A stretch of 64,000 bases of DNA from Anabaena sp. PCC 7108 (GTDB lineage Bacteria > Cyanobacteriota > Cyanobacteriia > Cyanobacteriales > Nostocaceae). This document shows positions 16,581 to 26,387 of this stretch, piece by piece (within the stretch, counting starts at the first letter, position 1; every line of letters starts with the position of its first letter). Below the pieces are notes generated by a model, which saw only the letters and a list, made by a program, of their open reading frames with translations, did not search any database and had not been told where the DNA came from. A program made the translations under genes and the position numbers. The stretch is from positions 1,561,403 to 1,625,402 of the forward strand of contig NZ_KB235896.1 in assembly GCF_000332135.1 (NCBI RefSeq). Direction: 5' to 3'.

Positions 16581-19500
16581 TTACCAAGGATTACCAATCA
16601 TAGTAAACGCTGCCCAGTAAAAAGGATGAGAGAGATCACCAACAATATTTTGGGTTAAATAACTTGCCAATTCAGGTGAGAGATCAATGCTATTATTCCC
16701 ACTGATTAATTTATTACCTTCTATTCTGACTTGTCCTTTAATCATAGCTATCTGCGCTTGTCGTAGAGCTTCTGCTTTAATGGGAGCAGTTTTTAACTGT
16801 CCGTAAAACTCAGTTATTAATCCCAGAGTTCCAGCATCTGAAATATACCATAAACTAGCAACAGATGTTTTCACACCAGTGTTTACTGCTAATCCAGCAA
16901 AACCTAACTCCGCATTTTTATCATCTCCAATTGCTGATTTACAAGCACTTAAAACTAGTAATTGTACTTTTGGATTATTCCATCCTAATTGACGGACTTC
17001 ATTAAAGTTCAGTTTACGATCATATAACTGGAGATATGACTGACGAGATTTCTCAGAAACAAAGTCTACGTGAGTTGCCAAATGAATTATTTCATAAGAC
17101 TGGCGTTGTCTTTTCAGATTATTTAGAGTAAATTCTCTGTTAAGAAAAGATTTACCTGTCCATAGTTTTTGGACAATAGTGGAAAGCTCAACCGGAACTG
17201 CCTTTAAGGGAGACTGATTTTGGTTTTTGGCAAATTCACTAGCTCCCATTGCTAAGACTTGGGAGTTCTTGATACTAACGTAATTAGTATCAGTAAGGCT
17301 AAGACTGGGTAATATCCCCAAGCTGTACTTTTCAACCAAAAACTTTTTACCATCTTGGAGGGCAGCTAAGGGAATAGAACGTAAACCTGCATCCATCGAA
17401 AAAACGAGATTTGTCACCCCTTGCTTTTGCAATTCCTCTTCTAGAGGTTTAATCAGCCATTGATGTAGTTGCTGTGCAGAGGCTAAATACTTATTATTAG
17501 TAGCTTCTTGGGGAACAGAAATTTCACCATAAAAATTGCGAGCTATTTGTAAAACTTTCTGTCTAGTTGCGTCATCAACCTGTTTCTTGATGGGTTTACC
17601 TTCAGCAGTCACAAGGACTAAATATAGTAGATCTTTATCTTTTGTGGAGATATCGGCACTAGGAGAGAATCTTGCATAGATGACTGCGGGTTTAACACCT
17701 GTTGCTTCTTGAATTTTTCTGAGATCAGCTTGTATATCAGATAAGCTTTTAGTGGGAAAATCGTCCGTGATTTCTAGATATTGTTTAAATTCATTGGTAA
17801 AATTTTCCTCTATTTCTTGTATTAGAAAAGGATCAAATACAACCGGATTGTTATTATCAATAATGGGTAATTCAGTAGGTATTTCTGGTGGGATAAAGTC
17901 TTTGTTAGGATCAATAATATCAATTGAAGGATTTGTATTTGATTGAGTAATGATTTGAATAGTTCCTTGATTGTAACTATTGAGGAAAGATTGAATAGGT
18001 GAAATAACATTACTAGAACTACTAGAAATTGCTCCAGCAGTACCATTAATCGTACCATTACCTACAACAAAGGCTGTATTACCATTACCACCGTGACGAA
18101 TAGTAACATTACCGCTATCTGCGCCACCTAAAGTTGAGATACTGGCATTAATGTTGTTGCTATCAAGAAATGTATCAATAGCGCGGAAAAATTGATTTGT
18201 TGTAATGTCAACATTCCCACCAATACCATTTTTACTTTGGGTATTGATAGCAGAAACTTCAATATCATTATTAGCATCTAGTTTGACTGCACCACCATTG
18301 TCAGTGTTAGAACTGGAATTTAACACTCCAGCTTTAATACTGTCCTTAGCTTCAATAGTGATTCCTGAACCATTGGTTGTGATATTTTCAGTCGTTACCG
18401 TTCCCGTATTACTTTTGAGGATGAAATTATCAGGAGTTGAACTGGGTGTAGGATTAGGAGTTGAACTAGGTGTGGGATTAGGAGTTGAACTGGGTGTGGG
18501 ATTAGAAGTTGAAGTGGGTGTAGGATTTGGTGTGGGATTGGTAGAAATATCCTTTGTAGAAATATTACCTTTTGCCAGCAGAGTGATAGGATAGTTAGTT
18601 GTAATATTACCTGTTGCAGTGATTGAACCTGCATTGGAATTAAATACTTGGTTAATACCCGTGAGAGTGAGGGGACTACCAAAGTAGATATCGCCAATAG
18701 TAGTGATGTTACCTAAGATATTTGTGTTGGCGGCGCTGAGAATTTTGAGACTACTGAGTGGAGTTGTACCGCCAATAGCATCACCAAAATTAATGTTACC
18801 TGTACCCGCACGGAGAGTTAAATCGCCACTACCATCAATTGTGTTAGCAAAAGTAATATCAGCATTGCCAGAGTTTAAAGAAAAATTAGCACCATTTCCA
18901 AATAAGACTTTGGGCAACAAAGTGATAGGTTGATTATTGGTGGTGACATCTATGTCTTTATTGAGGATGATTGTGGCGACATCGGCATTCAGTAAAGAAG
19001 GATTATCTGTGGCTGTGATTTTAATATTGCTGTTAACAGTCAGATTTCCACCAGGAGAAGTAATTGTGATTGTATCTTGGAATAATTTGACAACATCACT
19101 AACTATATTAACAATACCATTACCATCATTGCGTCCAACCTTGATAAAATTAAAGCCATTTTTGAAGGACGTTAAATCAGATATAGTGAGGTCTAGAGTT
19201 GCTGTCCCGCTATCATCAGTACCACCCAAATTAATATTTTGATTAGAGGTGGATGGTTGCAAAACTAAGTTACCTGTGCCACTAACTGAATTAGCACCTC
19301 CTAGCAGGTTGATTTCTTTTCCAGAAAGAAAGATATCCTTTGAATGCAAAGAACCAGCATTGATAGTACCAGCACCAGATAGGGTAATTGAACCACTAGG
19401 GCTATTTCCAGAACGAGTATCAATATTTCCTACTTCTATACTTCCAGCGGGTAAACCCAAGGAACTGGTGGGAGTCGTGAAGGATGTTCCACCATTAGAA

Positions 19501-20990
19501 CTAGGAAAATTTTCAGGAGTAATTGCAGCTAAACCCGCGCGTAAAATCAATGCACGAGTAGTGGTTAATGCCGTATAATCTGGATCTGAGCTAGGAATAC
19601 TCCCACTTGTATCAGCCGAAGTAATTTTAATATTTCCACCTTTAATACTACCTGTCGCTTCTACCTTCAGCGCCGCACCTGTATAGTCTCCAAATATTAC
19701 ATCTCCATTAGCCCTGATAATAGGGTCAAACAGACTCTGAAAAGTTCCTGCACCACCGGAAAGGTTTTTAATAGCAAATTGTCCACCACTGTAAAAATGA
19801 GCATCTCCAGAAACTACACCATCACTTACTAAACTCAAATTCCCACCGCTAACAAATGGTGTTTGGGGATGATTCAAGGACAGAATATCAATATTCTGAT
19901 TTCCCTGGATATAAAGATTTCCCCCGGCTTGGGCTAAAAAGGGATTGGTAATACCATCTCTTACCCTGATAGTGTCTTTAGCTAAGAGGTTTAAATCTCC
20001 AGTGGTTTGGAGTTGACTTTCAAATAAAGTTAAATTGTTAGCGGCTGATAAGGTAGCAGATTGGGCTGTAATATTTTTAGCAACTACATCCCCGGAATTT
20101 ACAGTCAGTCCTGAACCTGTAAGTTCTACTTGTCCGTTGCTGTTCACTGTTAGACTGTCGGCATTACCGCCATTAATACCTGTTAACAAGTCTAATAGAG
20201 TGAGGGGAGTAGGAGATGTGTCTGATGGAGATTGAACTTCTAGACTGAGTATATGTCCGGTTTGACTGATGCGGAGGAGATTTTGACCAGGAACTGATGC
20301 AACTGTAATGTTACCACCTGGTGCTGATAAGTTGCCAGTGCTGACAACAGTACCACCGATTAAGTTTAAATTATTGCCAGTCCCAACTTTTAAATTGCCA
20401 AAATTAATGATACTACCTGGTTGGGAAGCAGAAAAACCAAAGGCGTTAGGAGTTCCTACTAAATTTGCATAGTCATTATTACCAATTGCATTAAATTTAT
20501 TTGTACCGAACCAGATGCTATTAGCTGTGGTGGCGGTGAAGTCTCCTGGTATGTTTAATCTCGCATTAGCACCAAATACAATTCCAGATGGGTTGATTAA
20601 AAAGAGGTTGGAGTTACCACCAATGACTTGTAGTAGTCCGTTGATGATTGAAGGATCACCACCAATAACACGCCCTAAAATGTTGCGAATGTTGGGATTG
20701 GAGAGAAAGTTGGCTGTTTGGTTGGAGTCTAGTCCGAATTTTTGAAAGCTGTGAAAAAGATTGGCGTTATCTCTGGAAAGGTTTCCACCACTGATGTCTA
20801 TTTGATTTCCGTGGGTGTTTACGACTGAACCGCCACCTGTGGCTGGGGTGATTTGGCCTGTGGCTGGTGCGATCGCACTCAAATTAGCTATGATGGCGAT
20901 GCCTGTGGCGAGCGTTGGCGTAGCCTCTCGTAGAGAAGCTATCGCATTGGTAAGTAGAAATAAACCTATCTTTCCCACAAGAGAATCCAT
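16581..20990 (-). CDS. Exported TPS-domain (filamentous haemagglutinin-like) protein with C-terminal CHAT protease domain
   Basis: A 1469-residue protein with three parts. An atypical signal region (1-46) is followed by a TPS/haemagglutinin activity domain (about 47-200) with [46 protein letters not shown] and [12 protein letters not shown]. Next is a long repetitive beta-helix region (about 200-1050) interrupted by a (NPTPSSTP)n linker. The C-terminal CHAT caspase-like domain runs from about 1130 to 1469. The CHAT dyad is visible as His1307 in HLATHVDF and Cys1350 in [12 protein letters not shown]; the usual Gly after the His is Val. The TPS domain targets it to TpsB (gene downstream). The protease substrate is unknown. 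Two trypsin-like protease genes and COP23 lie just upstream on the same strand. Confidence 0.88.
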   Translation of the reverse strand: MDSLVGKIGLFLLTNAIASLREATPTLATGIAIIANLSAIAPATGQITPATGGGSVVNTHGNQIDISGGNLSRDNANLFHSFQKFGLDSNQTANFLSNPNIRNILGRVIGGDPSIINGLLQVIGGNSNLFLINPSGIVFGANARLNIPGDFTATTANSIWFGTNKFNAIGNNDYANLVGTPNAFGFSASQPGSIINFGNLKVGTGNNLNLIGGTVVSTGNLSAPGGNITVASVPGQNLLRISQTGHILSLEVQSPSDTSPTPLTLLDLLTGINGGNADSLTVNSNGQVELTGSGLTVNSGDVVAKNITAQSATLSAANNLTLFESQLQTTGDLNLLAKDTIRVRDGITNPFLAQAGGNLYIQGNQNIDILSLNHPQTPFVSGGNLSLVSDGVVSGDAHFYSGGQFAIKNLSGGAGTFQSLFDPIIRANGDVIFGDYTGAALKVEATGSIKGGNIKITSADTSGSIPSSDPDYTALTTTRALILRAGLAAITPENFPSSNGGTSFTTPTSSLGLPAGSIEVGNIDTRSGNSPSGSITLSGAGTINAGSLHSKDIFLSGKEINLLGGANSVSGTGNLVLQPSTSNQNINLGGTDDSGTATLDLTISDLTSFKNGFNFIKVGRNDGNGIVNIVSDVVKLFQDTITITSPGGNLTVNSNIKITATDNPSLLNADVATIILNKDIDVTTNNQPITLLPKVLFGNGANFSLNSGNADITFANTIDGSGDLTLRAGTGNINFGDAIGGTTPLSSLKILSAANTNILGNITTIGDIYFGSPLTLTGINQVFNSNAGSITATGNITTNYPITLLAKGNISTKDISTNPTPNPTPTSTSNPTPSSTPNPTPSSTPNPTPSSTPDNFILKSNTGTVTTENITTNGSGITIEAKDSIKAGVLNSSSNTDNGGAVKLDANNDIEVSAINTQSKNGIGGNVDITTNQFFRAIDTFLDSNNINASISTLGGADSGNVTIRHGGNGNTAFVVGNGTINGTAGAISSSSSNVISPIQSFLNSYNQGTIQIITQSNTNPSIDIIDPNKDFIPPEIPTELPIIDNNNPVVFDPFLIQEIEENFTNEFKQYLEITDDFPTKSLSDIQADLRKIQEATGVKPAVIYARFSPSADISTKDKDLLYLVLVTAEGKPIKKQVDDATRQKVLQIARNFYGEISVPQEATNNKYLASAQQLHQWLIKPLEEELQKQGVTNLVFSMDAGLRSIPLAALQDGKKFLVEKYSLGILPSLSLTDTNYVSIKNSQVLAMGASEFAKNQNQSPLKAVPVELSTIVQKLWTGKSFLNREFTLNNLKRQRQSYEIIHLATHVDFVSEKSRQSYLQLYDRKLNFNEVRQLGWNNPKVQLLVLSACKSAIGDDKNAELGFAGLAVNTGVKTSVASLWYISDAGTLGLITEFYGQLKTAPIKAEALRQAQIAMIKGQVRIEGNKLISGNNSIDLSPELASYLTQNIVGDLSHPFYWAAFTMIGNPW
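18426..18545. repeat. Tandem repeat encoding the (NPTPSSTP)n linker
   Basis: About 24-bp units of the GGAGTTGAACTGGGTGTGGGATTA type repeated in frame within the TPS-CHAT gene, encoding Asn-Pro-Thr-Pro-Ser-Ser-Thr-Pro units. It probably forms a flexible extended spacer between beta-helix segments and can vary in copy number by slippage. Confidence 0.75.
20895..20948. repeat. Interspersed repeat inside the TPS-CHAT signal-peptide region
   Basis: About 50 bases with the GCGTTGGCGTAGCC and CTCGTAGAGAAG motifs typical of Nostoc interspersed repeats. Read on the minus strand in frame, it encodes a segment [14 protein letters not shown] between two hydrophobic stretches of the secretion signal. Confidence 0.65.
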
Positions 20991-21040
20991 ATAAATCCTT
21001 GGTATAGCTAAAACTTTCCCCCACAGAAGATATTACCAGA

Positions 21041-22084
21041 TCACCAGTTATTATTCTGAGTAGGAGTAGGATTAGTATTTTGATTGGATACTGGTGGCTG
21101 AGTTACTGGTTGACTAGGTTGGCTGGGTGGGGATATTGTGTTATTGTCTGACTTTTGACTTCCAGCTTCGGACACAGCATCTTCTTCCTCAATCACATCT
21201 TCCTCAGTAATATTTATTGTTGGTGGTACTCTATTATTATTATTAACACCTCTGGTAGCAATTAGATTGTTAAATAACCCTGGCTCTGATGTATCCAATG
21301 TGATTCTAAATTGCTGAACCGCATTCGGTACTAATTTCAAAAAAGTCTGAATGGGAATCCCTAAATTAAATCCAGTTTTGAAGTAGCCAGCTTGTTTAGA
21401 AGCTTCATCTTTGTCCCCTCGTCCGTGAATACCTACAAGTCTTCCTGATACATCAAAAACGGGACCCCCACTCATACCGGCTCTAGTATTAGCTGTATAA
21501 GTGAGTGCATATCCATTGTCTACTGCTTCCTCTTTCTCGTCTTCAATTGAGTCTTCTTGATCTAAGCGACTGGAAATCTGGGAAGAGGTAAATTGAAAAG
21601 AGCGGACTTTAATTGCTAATGCTTTATTGGAAAATCCCGCAACATAAATCCCCGCCCCTTCTGTGGTATAATTGGAATCCCCAAGAGTCGCTACGGTAAA
21701 GTTGCGATTGCTGCGAAAGCGGACGATTGCTAAATCTACGCCAGGTAATCTCTGAATATCTTTTGTTGTCGAAATCGCAATTTTTTGGCGTTGTTTCCGC
21801 CCATCTTGAGCTATCGGTGTAGTAACTTGATATTCATCGTCGTTATACTGGACAACGTGATTCGCTGTCAAAACCACATAAACAAACTGTCCACCTTCTT
21901 TGTAGCGTCCAATAATTACCCCAGAACCAGGAGCATTAACAGTCGGCTTAATTAAAACTAAGGTTGATTTAGCTATCTTTGCTACTTCTGTTGGGATTAA
22001 AGCTTGTTTAGCAAAAGCTGGACTGGCTACCATAACTATTGCTGCACCGAGCAAGCAACCGGAGAAAGTATATTTATTTAACAT
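21041..22084 (-). CDS. Exported trypsin-like serine protease (1)
   Basis: S1-type protease, 347 residues from ATG 22084. This start is chosen because a signal peptide MLNKYTFSGCLLGAAIVMVASPAFA begins there; an in-frame ATG at 22153 adds 23 unlikely residues. The catalytic triad is visible: His76 in VLTANHVVQ, Asp117 in GVDLAIVRF and Ser205 in RAGMSGGPVF. The C-terminus is a Pro/Gln/Asn-rich tail after an acidic stretch, possibly disordered. It has no PDZ domain, so it differs from DegP/HtrA. It ends 50 bp before the TPS-CHAT start and probably shares its transcript. Substrate unknown. Confidence 0.87.
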   Translation of the reverse strand: MLNKYTFSGCLLGAAIVMVASPAFAKQALIPTEVAKIAKSTLVLIKPTVNAPGSGVIIGRYKEGGQFVYVVLTANHVVQYNDDEYQVTTPIAQDGRKQRQKIAISTTKDIQRLPGVDLAIVRFRSNRNFTVATLGDSNYTTEGAGIYVAGFSNKALAIKVRSFQFTSSQISSRLDQEDSIEDEKEEAVDNGYALTYTANTRAGMSGGPVFDVSGRLVGIHGRGDKDEASKQAGYFKTGFNLGIPIQTFLKLVPNAVQQFRITLDTSEPGLFNNLIATRGVNNNNRVPPTINITEEDVIEEEDAVSEAGSQKSDNNTISPPSQPSQPVTQPPVSNQNTNPTPTQNNNW

Positions 22085-22146
22085 GATATATTGGTAGTCC
22101 TTGATCTTCAAAAGGGAAGTTATGTTATATTCACCAGGGGCAAATT

Positions 22147-23031
22147 TTACCAAACTGAACGAACAGGTTTCTCTTTGGTGATTAAACTTGGTGTTAGATT
22201 TGGTGACTGTTCTAGGTCAATTACAGCAGAAGATGAGGAAGGAACTGTATATGGATATATACTGCCACTAGCAAATTGAGGGGCGTGTTGCAAAAATATT
22301 TGCATAGAAACAGCCCAACTAGATTCCTCAAACTTGGCTCGAATTTCGGAAACTGGAGTGGAACCGTCTTGAAAAATAAAGGGATTTCCCCAAAGAGGAT
22401 ATTTGTGTCTACCATTAATTGCTACCAGTTTACCACGCTGATTAATTACTGGTCCGCCACTCATGCCTTTGAGAATGTCATTACTATAACCAACTTGGTA
22501 GCCACCTTGGAAAGATTTAGGTAAGATGTAATCGACTTTTCCGACTGTGAATGACCAAGTTTTGGTTTGATTGGGAAATCCAGCAGCAAAAGTTTGATCA
22601 CCAACAGCTAAAGGTGTGTTAGCAATTGAAGCGATCGCATAATTTTGATTACTCTTAAAAGTGACTAGTCCTAAATCATCGTCTTGAAAATTAATTGCTT
22701 TAATTGCTTGACCGTTATAAATTTTACCATCAAGTGTTTGGATTTGATAGTTAGTCCCTAATCTCAAAACATGAGCGTTAGTGACTACAGTATAAACTTG
22801 ACCTTTTTTGCTTATAATCACACCCGTTCCCCAGCCTTGTCCGGCTATAATCTTCACGCTAATTGCGCGGGTAATCTCGCGCAGAGCATTTACTGATAAA
22901 TCGCTATCAGATTGGTTGGTTTGGGAAACAATTATCGGTATTTGTTTGTCTTTTGAATAGACAACTTCGGCTGAAAGAATGCAATACAAAAAGGCAATCA
23001 AAGCAAATAAACTAACTCTTAAATATTTCAT
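22147..23031 (-). CDS. Exported trypsin-like serine protease (2)
   Basis: A second S1-type protease of 294 residues with a signal peptide (about 1-26). The triad is His87 in VVTNAHVLR, Asp119 in DDLGLVTF and Ser191 in LKGMSGGPVI. It is related to, but clearly diverged from, the next gene: similar spacing, but shorter and without the acidic/Pro-rich tail. The gap to the next signal-peptide ATG is 62 bp. The pair probably arose by duplication and acts in the periplasm or outside the cell. Confidence 0.87.
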   Translation of the reverse strand: MKYLRVSLFALIAFLYCILSAEVVYSKDKQIPIIVSQTNQSDSDLSVNALREITRAISVKIIAGQGWGTGVIISKKGQVYTVVTNAHVLRLGTNYQIQTLDGKIYNGQAIKAINFQDDDLGLVTFKSNQNYAIASIANTPLAVGDQTFAAGFPNQTKTWSFTVGKVDYILPKSFQGGYQVGYSNDILKGMSGGPVINQRGKLVAINGRHKYPLWGNPFIFQDGSTPVSEIRAKFEESSWAVSMQIFLQHAPQFASGSIYPYTVPSSSSAVIDLEQSPNLTPSLITKEKPVRSVW

Positions 23032-23149
23032 TTTCGTCCCATCTAAAAATATTTGACTAGTAAATCCTTCCCACTATAATTCTTAGTTCTGAGAAGGATT
23101 TCAGTCCATATTAGTAGAAGTTTTAGCTGGTTTCAAAAAAACTTCACTT

Positions 23150-23725
23150 TCACCAGCTACCACCTGGAGTTGGCTGGTTAGGTTGGGTTGTTTCACTAGG
23201 TTCTGGGTTCGCAGATGCTGTGGGTTCTGAGCTACCGAGGCTAGATAGCATTTTATTGACATCAATGTAAACTCGCTCAGAAGACTCTTGCACAACTGCA
23301 CCAGCAGCACCAGCACGATTATCAAACAGGGTTTGCATTACTTCAGCGACATTCAGCCTGTTACGGCGACTCAAAGTGAACAAAACATTTCCCCCGTTGC
23401 AGGAACCGCCAGGAGATGCAGCACAGACTACTGGTAATCCATTGACAATCCCGGCAGTTATGTAATTTAACTGACCTGTACTCCTAAAGCTGTTAAATCT
23501 TCCTGATACTTCCAGACATCTCTGTCTTGGAGTGTATCCAGACGCAGAAAAAGCTTCTGAACGCCAACTGACAACCACGTTTCCATTAACAACAGTTGTG
23601 TAGTTATTTAAATTACAACTAAATGGTCCAGGAGTTTGAGCAGAACTAGGTTGGTTAAAAACTACGCCTACACTAGCAGCAACTACGAAGCTGCCAGTCA
23701 GAATGGACAAAGCTTGTCGAAACAT
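23150..23725 (-). CDS. COP23-domain exported protein
   Basis: A 191-residue exported protein from ATG 23725, selected because AGGAG precedes it and a signal peptide (MFRQALSILTGSFVVAASVG, cleaved near SSAQ) follows. The body matches the COP23 family (circadian oscillating protein 23, first seen in a unicellular cyanobacterium): FSCNLNNYTTVV, WRSEAF, YTPRQRCLEVSGRFN and a late paired Cys region. The tail is rich in Glu, Pro and Thr. Molecular function of the family is unknown. It is the first gene of the COP23/protease/TPS-CHAT/TpsB block. Confidence 0.8.
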   Translation of the reverse strand: MFRQALSILTGSFVVAASVGVVFNQPSSAQTPGPFSCNLNNYTTVVNGNVVVSWRSEAFSASGYTPRQRCLEVSGRFNSFRSTGQLNYITAGIVNGLPVVCAASPGGSCNGGNVLFTLSRRNRLNVAEVMQTLFDNRAGAAGAVVQESSERVYIDVNKMLSSLGSSEPTASANPEPSETTQPNQPTPGGSW

Positions 23726-23758
23726 TATTAATCTCCTAAAAGTTTTACACGCAATCAT

Positions 23759-24104
23759 TTATGTAAGAGTATAAACAAAAAAAATAGGCGTGTATATAGT
23801 AGGAATGCTGAGAGTTCAAATCTTAATATAAAAATATTAGTTTTAAGACTGAACTTTATAATTCCAATTGTAAGTAAAGTTTTATAATTGAAATATTGAC
23901 AATATTTATACAATATGTGATTTGAATTTCACCTCTTGTAGGGTGCGTCAGACCCGATAATTTGCCCACAATTAACAAAATTTGGTAATCTGATGCACCC
24001 TACTAATGTGTGAGGACTAATTTCAGGTGTGTCAGACCCGATAATTTGCCCACAATTAACAAAATTTGGCAATCTGACGCACCCTACTAAACTTCTTGTT
24101 CAAA
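23759..24104. other. Intergenic COP23-scpB with twin palindromic repeats
   Basis: Divergent promoter region. The first 170 bases are very AT-rich; the rest holds the two GGTGCGTCAGA-type repeats at 23938-24087 just ahead of scpB. No gene seen. Confidence 0.6.
23938..24087. repeat. Two direct copies of a 63-66 bp palindromic-end repeat
   Basis: Copy 1 at 23938-24003 and copy 2 at about 24025-24087 are nearly identical (core CCCGATAATTTGCCCACAAT). Each has inverted ends GGGTGCGTCAGA/TCTGAYGCACCC, so each could fold into a hairpin. The same inverted ends occur inside element A at 12049-12103. Confidence 0.85.
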
Positions 24105-24626
24105 ATGCCTAAAAATATATCCATAGCCATCAAAATAGAAGCAATTCTTTATTTAAAGGGTAAACCCTTGTCCTTGAGTGAAATCGCCGAGTATGCTGGG
24201 TGCGATCGCGCCACAGCCGAAGAAGGTATAATTGAACTCATGGACGATTATGCCCGTAGAGATAGTGCTTTGGAAGTTGTAGAAACCCTAAATGCTTACA
24301 GTTTGCAAGTCCGGTCAGATTTTTATGATTTAGTACAGACTTTGATTCCTGTAGAATTAGGTGTAGGAGCTTTACGGACTTTAGCAGCGATCGCTCTTAA
24401 TAGTCCCATGCTCCAAAGTGATTTAATTAACCTACGCGGTTCAGGTGCATATCAACACGTTCCCGAACTTGTAGAATTGGGTTTTGTTCGCAAACGTCGA
24501 GACGGCGATTCTCGTTCATACTCATTACAAATCACACCGAAATTTCACCAGTACTTTCAAATTGATCAACTCCCCCAAATATTCCCTACAACAGAGAACG
24601 AACAACAGCTAGAACTAGAGTTTTGA
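24105..24626 (+). CDS. scpB: ScpB, segregation and condensation protein B
   Basis: Subunit of the SMC-ScpA-ScpB condensin complex, which compacts and separates chromosomes. From ATG 24105 the protein is 173 residues: winged-helix 1 (IAIKIEAILYLKGKPLSLSEIAEYAG) and winged-helix 2 around RTLAAIALNSPMLQSDLINLRGSGAYQHVPELVELGFV, with the typical glycine-rich LRGSGAYQH turn of ScpB. A TTG three codons upstream is possible but less likely. No scpA or smc lies near. Confidence 0.87.
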   Translation: MPKNISIAIKIEAILYLKGKPLSLSEIAEYAGCDRATAEEGIIELMDDYARRDSALEVVETLNAYSLQVRSDFYDLVQTLIPVELGVGALRTLAAIALNSPMLQSDLINLRGSGAYQHVPELVELGFVRKRRDGDSRSYSLQITPKFHQYFQIDQLPQIFPTTENEQQLELEF

Positions 24627-24732
24627 CACTCTCAGGGCTAAAGCCGCTGAGATTCTGCGGACAGAGTAAACTTAGGTAGTACCCAAAGGTTAATTCTCGC
24701 TACGGTCGTCAAACACCGTCTACCCAGTAAGC

Positions 24733-24776
24733 TACTTTTCTTCACATACCTTTAAATTTTTCTGTTTACCTACTTA
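24733..24776. repeat. 44-bp repeat, copy 1
   Basis: Exactly identical to 35422-35465 (begins TACTTTTCTTCACATACC, ends GTTTACCTACTTA). Here only the right-hand part of the fuller element seen at 35349-35465 is recognisable. Confidence 0.9.
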
Positions 24777-24913
24777 GTTATTTCTGTCACTCTGCATGAG
24801 TCCTTCAGAGGTGCAAAATAAGTTAACTTAGAATATGGAATAGATATTTTTTTGCAATAGATATCAACGAATTCACACTTAAGCTGCAAAGCGCCAGTAA
24901 TTATTAATTCCCC

Positions 24914-25741
24914 ATGAACATTTTCAGTAATCTGCTTTCTAAACCAGCCCAACCTAAACCAGCACCAAGACAACGGCGAGGAATTGAAATTAAATCGCCC
25001 CGTGAAATTGAGATTATGCGGCAATCAGCTAAAATTGTAGCAACCGTTCTCAAAGAAATTTCTGAACTAGTCAAGCCAGGAATGACTACGGCTGATTTGG
25101 ATGCTCATGCAGAAAAACGTATCCGGGAAATGGGTGCAACACCTAGCTTTAAGGGATATCATGGTTTTCCCGCTTCAATCTGCTCTAGCATTAATAATGA
25201 AGTAGTTCATGGTATTCCTAGTCCCAAAAAATTTATCCGCCTGGGAGATGTCTTAAAAGTAGATACTGGCGCATATTATCAAGGTTTTCACGGAGATTCA
25301 TGTATTACAATTGCTGTAGGTGATGTGACTCCAGAAGCGGCTAGACTGATTCGCGTCGCGGAAGAATCCCTCTTCAAAGGTATTGAACAGGTAAAAGCTG
25401 GTGTACATCTAGCTGAGATTGCTGGTGCAATTGAAGACCATGTAAAAGCTAATAAATTTTGTGTGGTAGAAGAATTTACTGGACATGGTGTTGGTCGAAA
25501 TTTACACGAAGAACCCGCTGTATTTAATTACAGAACTCGTGACATACCTAATGTGAAGTTGCGTGCGGGAATGACTTTAGCAATTGAGCCAATTTTAAAT
25601 GCTGGTTCAAGATTAACGCGAATTTTATCTGACAGGTGGACAGCTGTAACCGTGGATAATTCTCTATCTGCACAGTTTGAGCATACGGTGTTGGTGACAG
25701 ATACAGGTTATGAGATTTTAACGGATAGATCACAACTTTAG
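24914..25741 (+). CDS. map: Methionine aminopeptidase, type I
   Basis: Removes the N-terminal Met from nascent proteins. The 275-residue protein carries the five metal ligands in their usual contexts: Asp in [11 protein letters not shown], Asp in HGDSC, His in [13 protein letters not shown], Glu in LAIEPIL and Glu in QFEHTVLV. A short Pro/Arg-rich extension (about 1-24) precedes the catalytic domain, longer than in the minimal E. coli form. Cyanobacteria often carry several map genes, so this may be one of a set. Confidence 0.93.
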   Translation: MNIFSNLLSKPAQPKPAPRQRRGIEIKSPREIEIMRQSAKIVATVLKEISELVKPGMTTADLDAHAEKRIREMGATPSFKGYHGFPASICSSINNEVVHGIPSPKKFIRLGDVLKVDTGAYYQGFHGDSCITIAVGDVTPEAARLIRVAEESLFKGIEQVKAGVHLAEIAGAIEDHVKANKFCVVEEFTGHGVGRNLHEEPAVFNYRTRDIPNVKLRAGMTLAIEPILNAGSRLTRILSDRWTAVTVDNSLSAQFEHTVLVTDTGYEILTDRSQL

Positions 25742-25970
25742 ATAAATCGAGAATGCGATCGCATTTTTGGCGAGTGCGATCGCTATTGTCATGGAGAGAC
25801 CGAAAAAGTCTTGCTAATTCAGTAAAATCAGATAATTTGTTTTTTGGAATTATTTAAAATCAAAATAAGTGAATATAATGATATAGCGTTTCCTAGTCTA
25901 GTAAAGTACAAAATCATCTGCGTTTAATTATTAGAACTTGTACCTCACTTGAATGCTAATTGCTATACTA
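25742..25970. other. Gap after map with two HIP1 sites
   Basis: Two GCGATCGC octamers (near 25755 and 25777) sit in a short inverted arrangement just after the map stop. The remainder is AT-rich with no gene seen. Confidence 0.5.
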
Positions 25971-26135
25971 TTAATAGTCATTATCAGCCACACAAATACC
26001 TTTACATTTAATACCGTTTGTAGCGGTACGTTGACAGTGAATACAGAGAACTTTTTCGGCTTTGGTTTCTTGATTTATCTTTTTAGTACTTGCCTGTAGC
26101 TGATCTTTTTCGTTCTGGAGTTTGATAGTCATCAT
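25971..26135 (-). CDS. Small four-cysteine protein, 54 residues
   Basis: Unrecognised family. The frame runs from ATG-ATG (26135 or 26132) to TAA and encodes a charged helical N-terminal half (Lys/Glu/Gln-rich, about 5-28) and a compact C-terminal half with C31-x2-C34 and C44-x3-C48, ending CVADNDY. Spacing of the four Cys suggests a small zinc-binding or redox knuckle. It lies alone between map and an amidase gene on the opposite strand. Support is the Cys pattern, a clean start and stop, and codon use like neighbouring genes; the ribosome site is weak. It is too short for ordinary gene-calling cutoffs. Confidence 0.6.
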   Translation of the reverse strand: MMTIKLQNEKDQLQASTKKINQETKAEKVLCIHCQRTATNGIKCKGICVADNDY

Positions 26136-26387
26136 ATCTCGTCTCAATACTAATAAAGATACTTTTAAAACATATTATCAGAAAAAACAACATCTAGATG
26201 CCATTGATGGGATGGTTTAATAATTGTTAGGTTACTATTATTCACCATGAGGCTAGACATCAGCATCTAGAAATGATAACTTACTCAATATTAGCAGCAA
26301 AATCAAGCTGAAAAACCATAATTACCAAAGATGCAAAATTTATAACTTTTGATAGATGTATGAAAATTCCAATTAGAAAAAACAGTA

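Noticed and set aside
18205-19578. Series of plus-strand frames (129, 100, 76, 101 and 109 residues) opposite the TPS-CHAT gene
   Set aside because: Antisense shadows of a long, low-complexity coding region; the minus-strand protein has clear domains.
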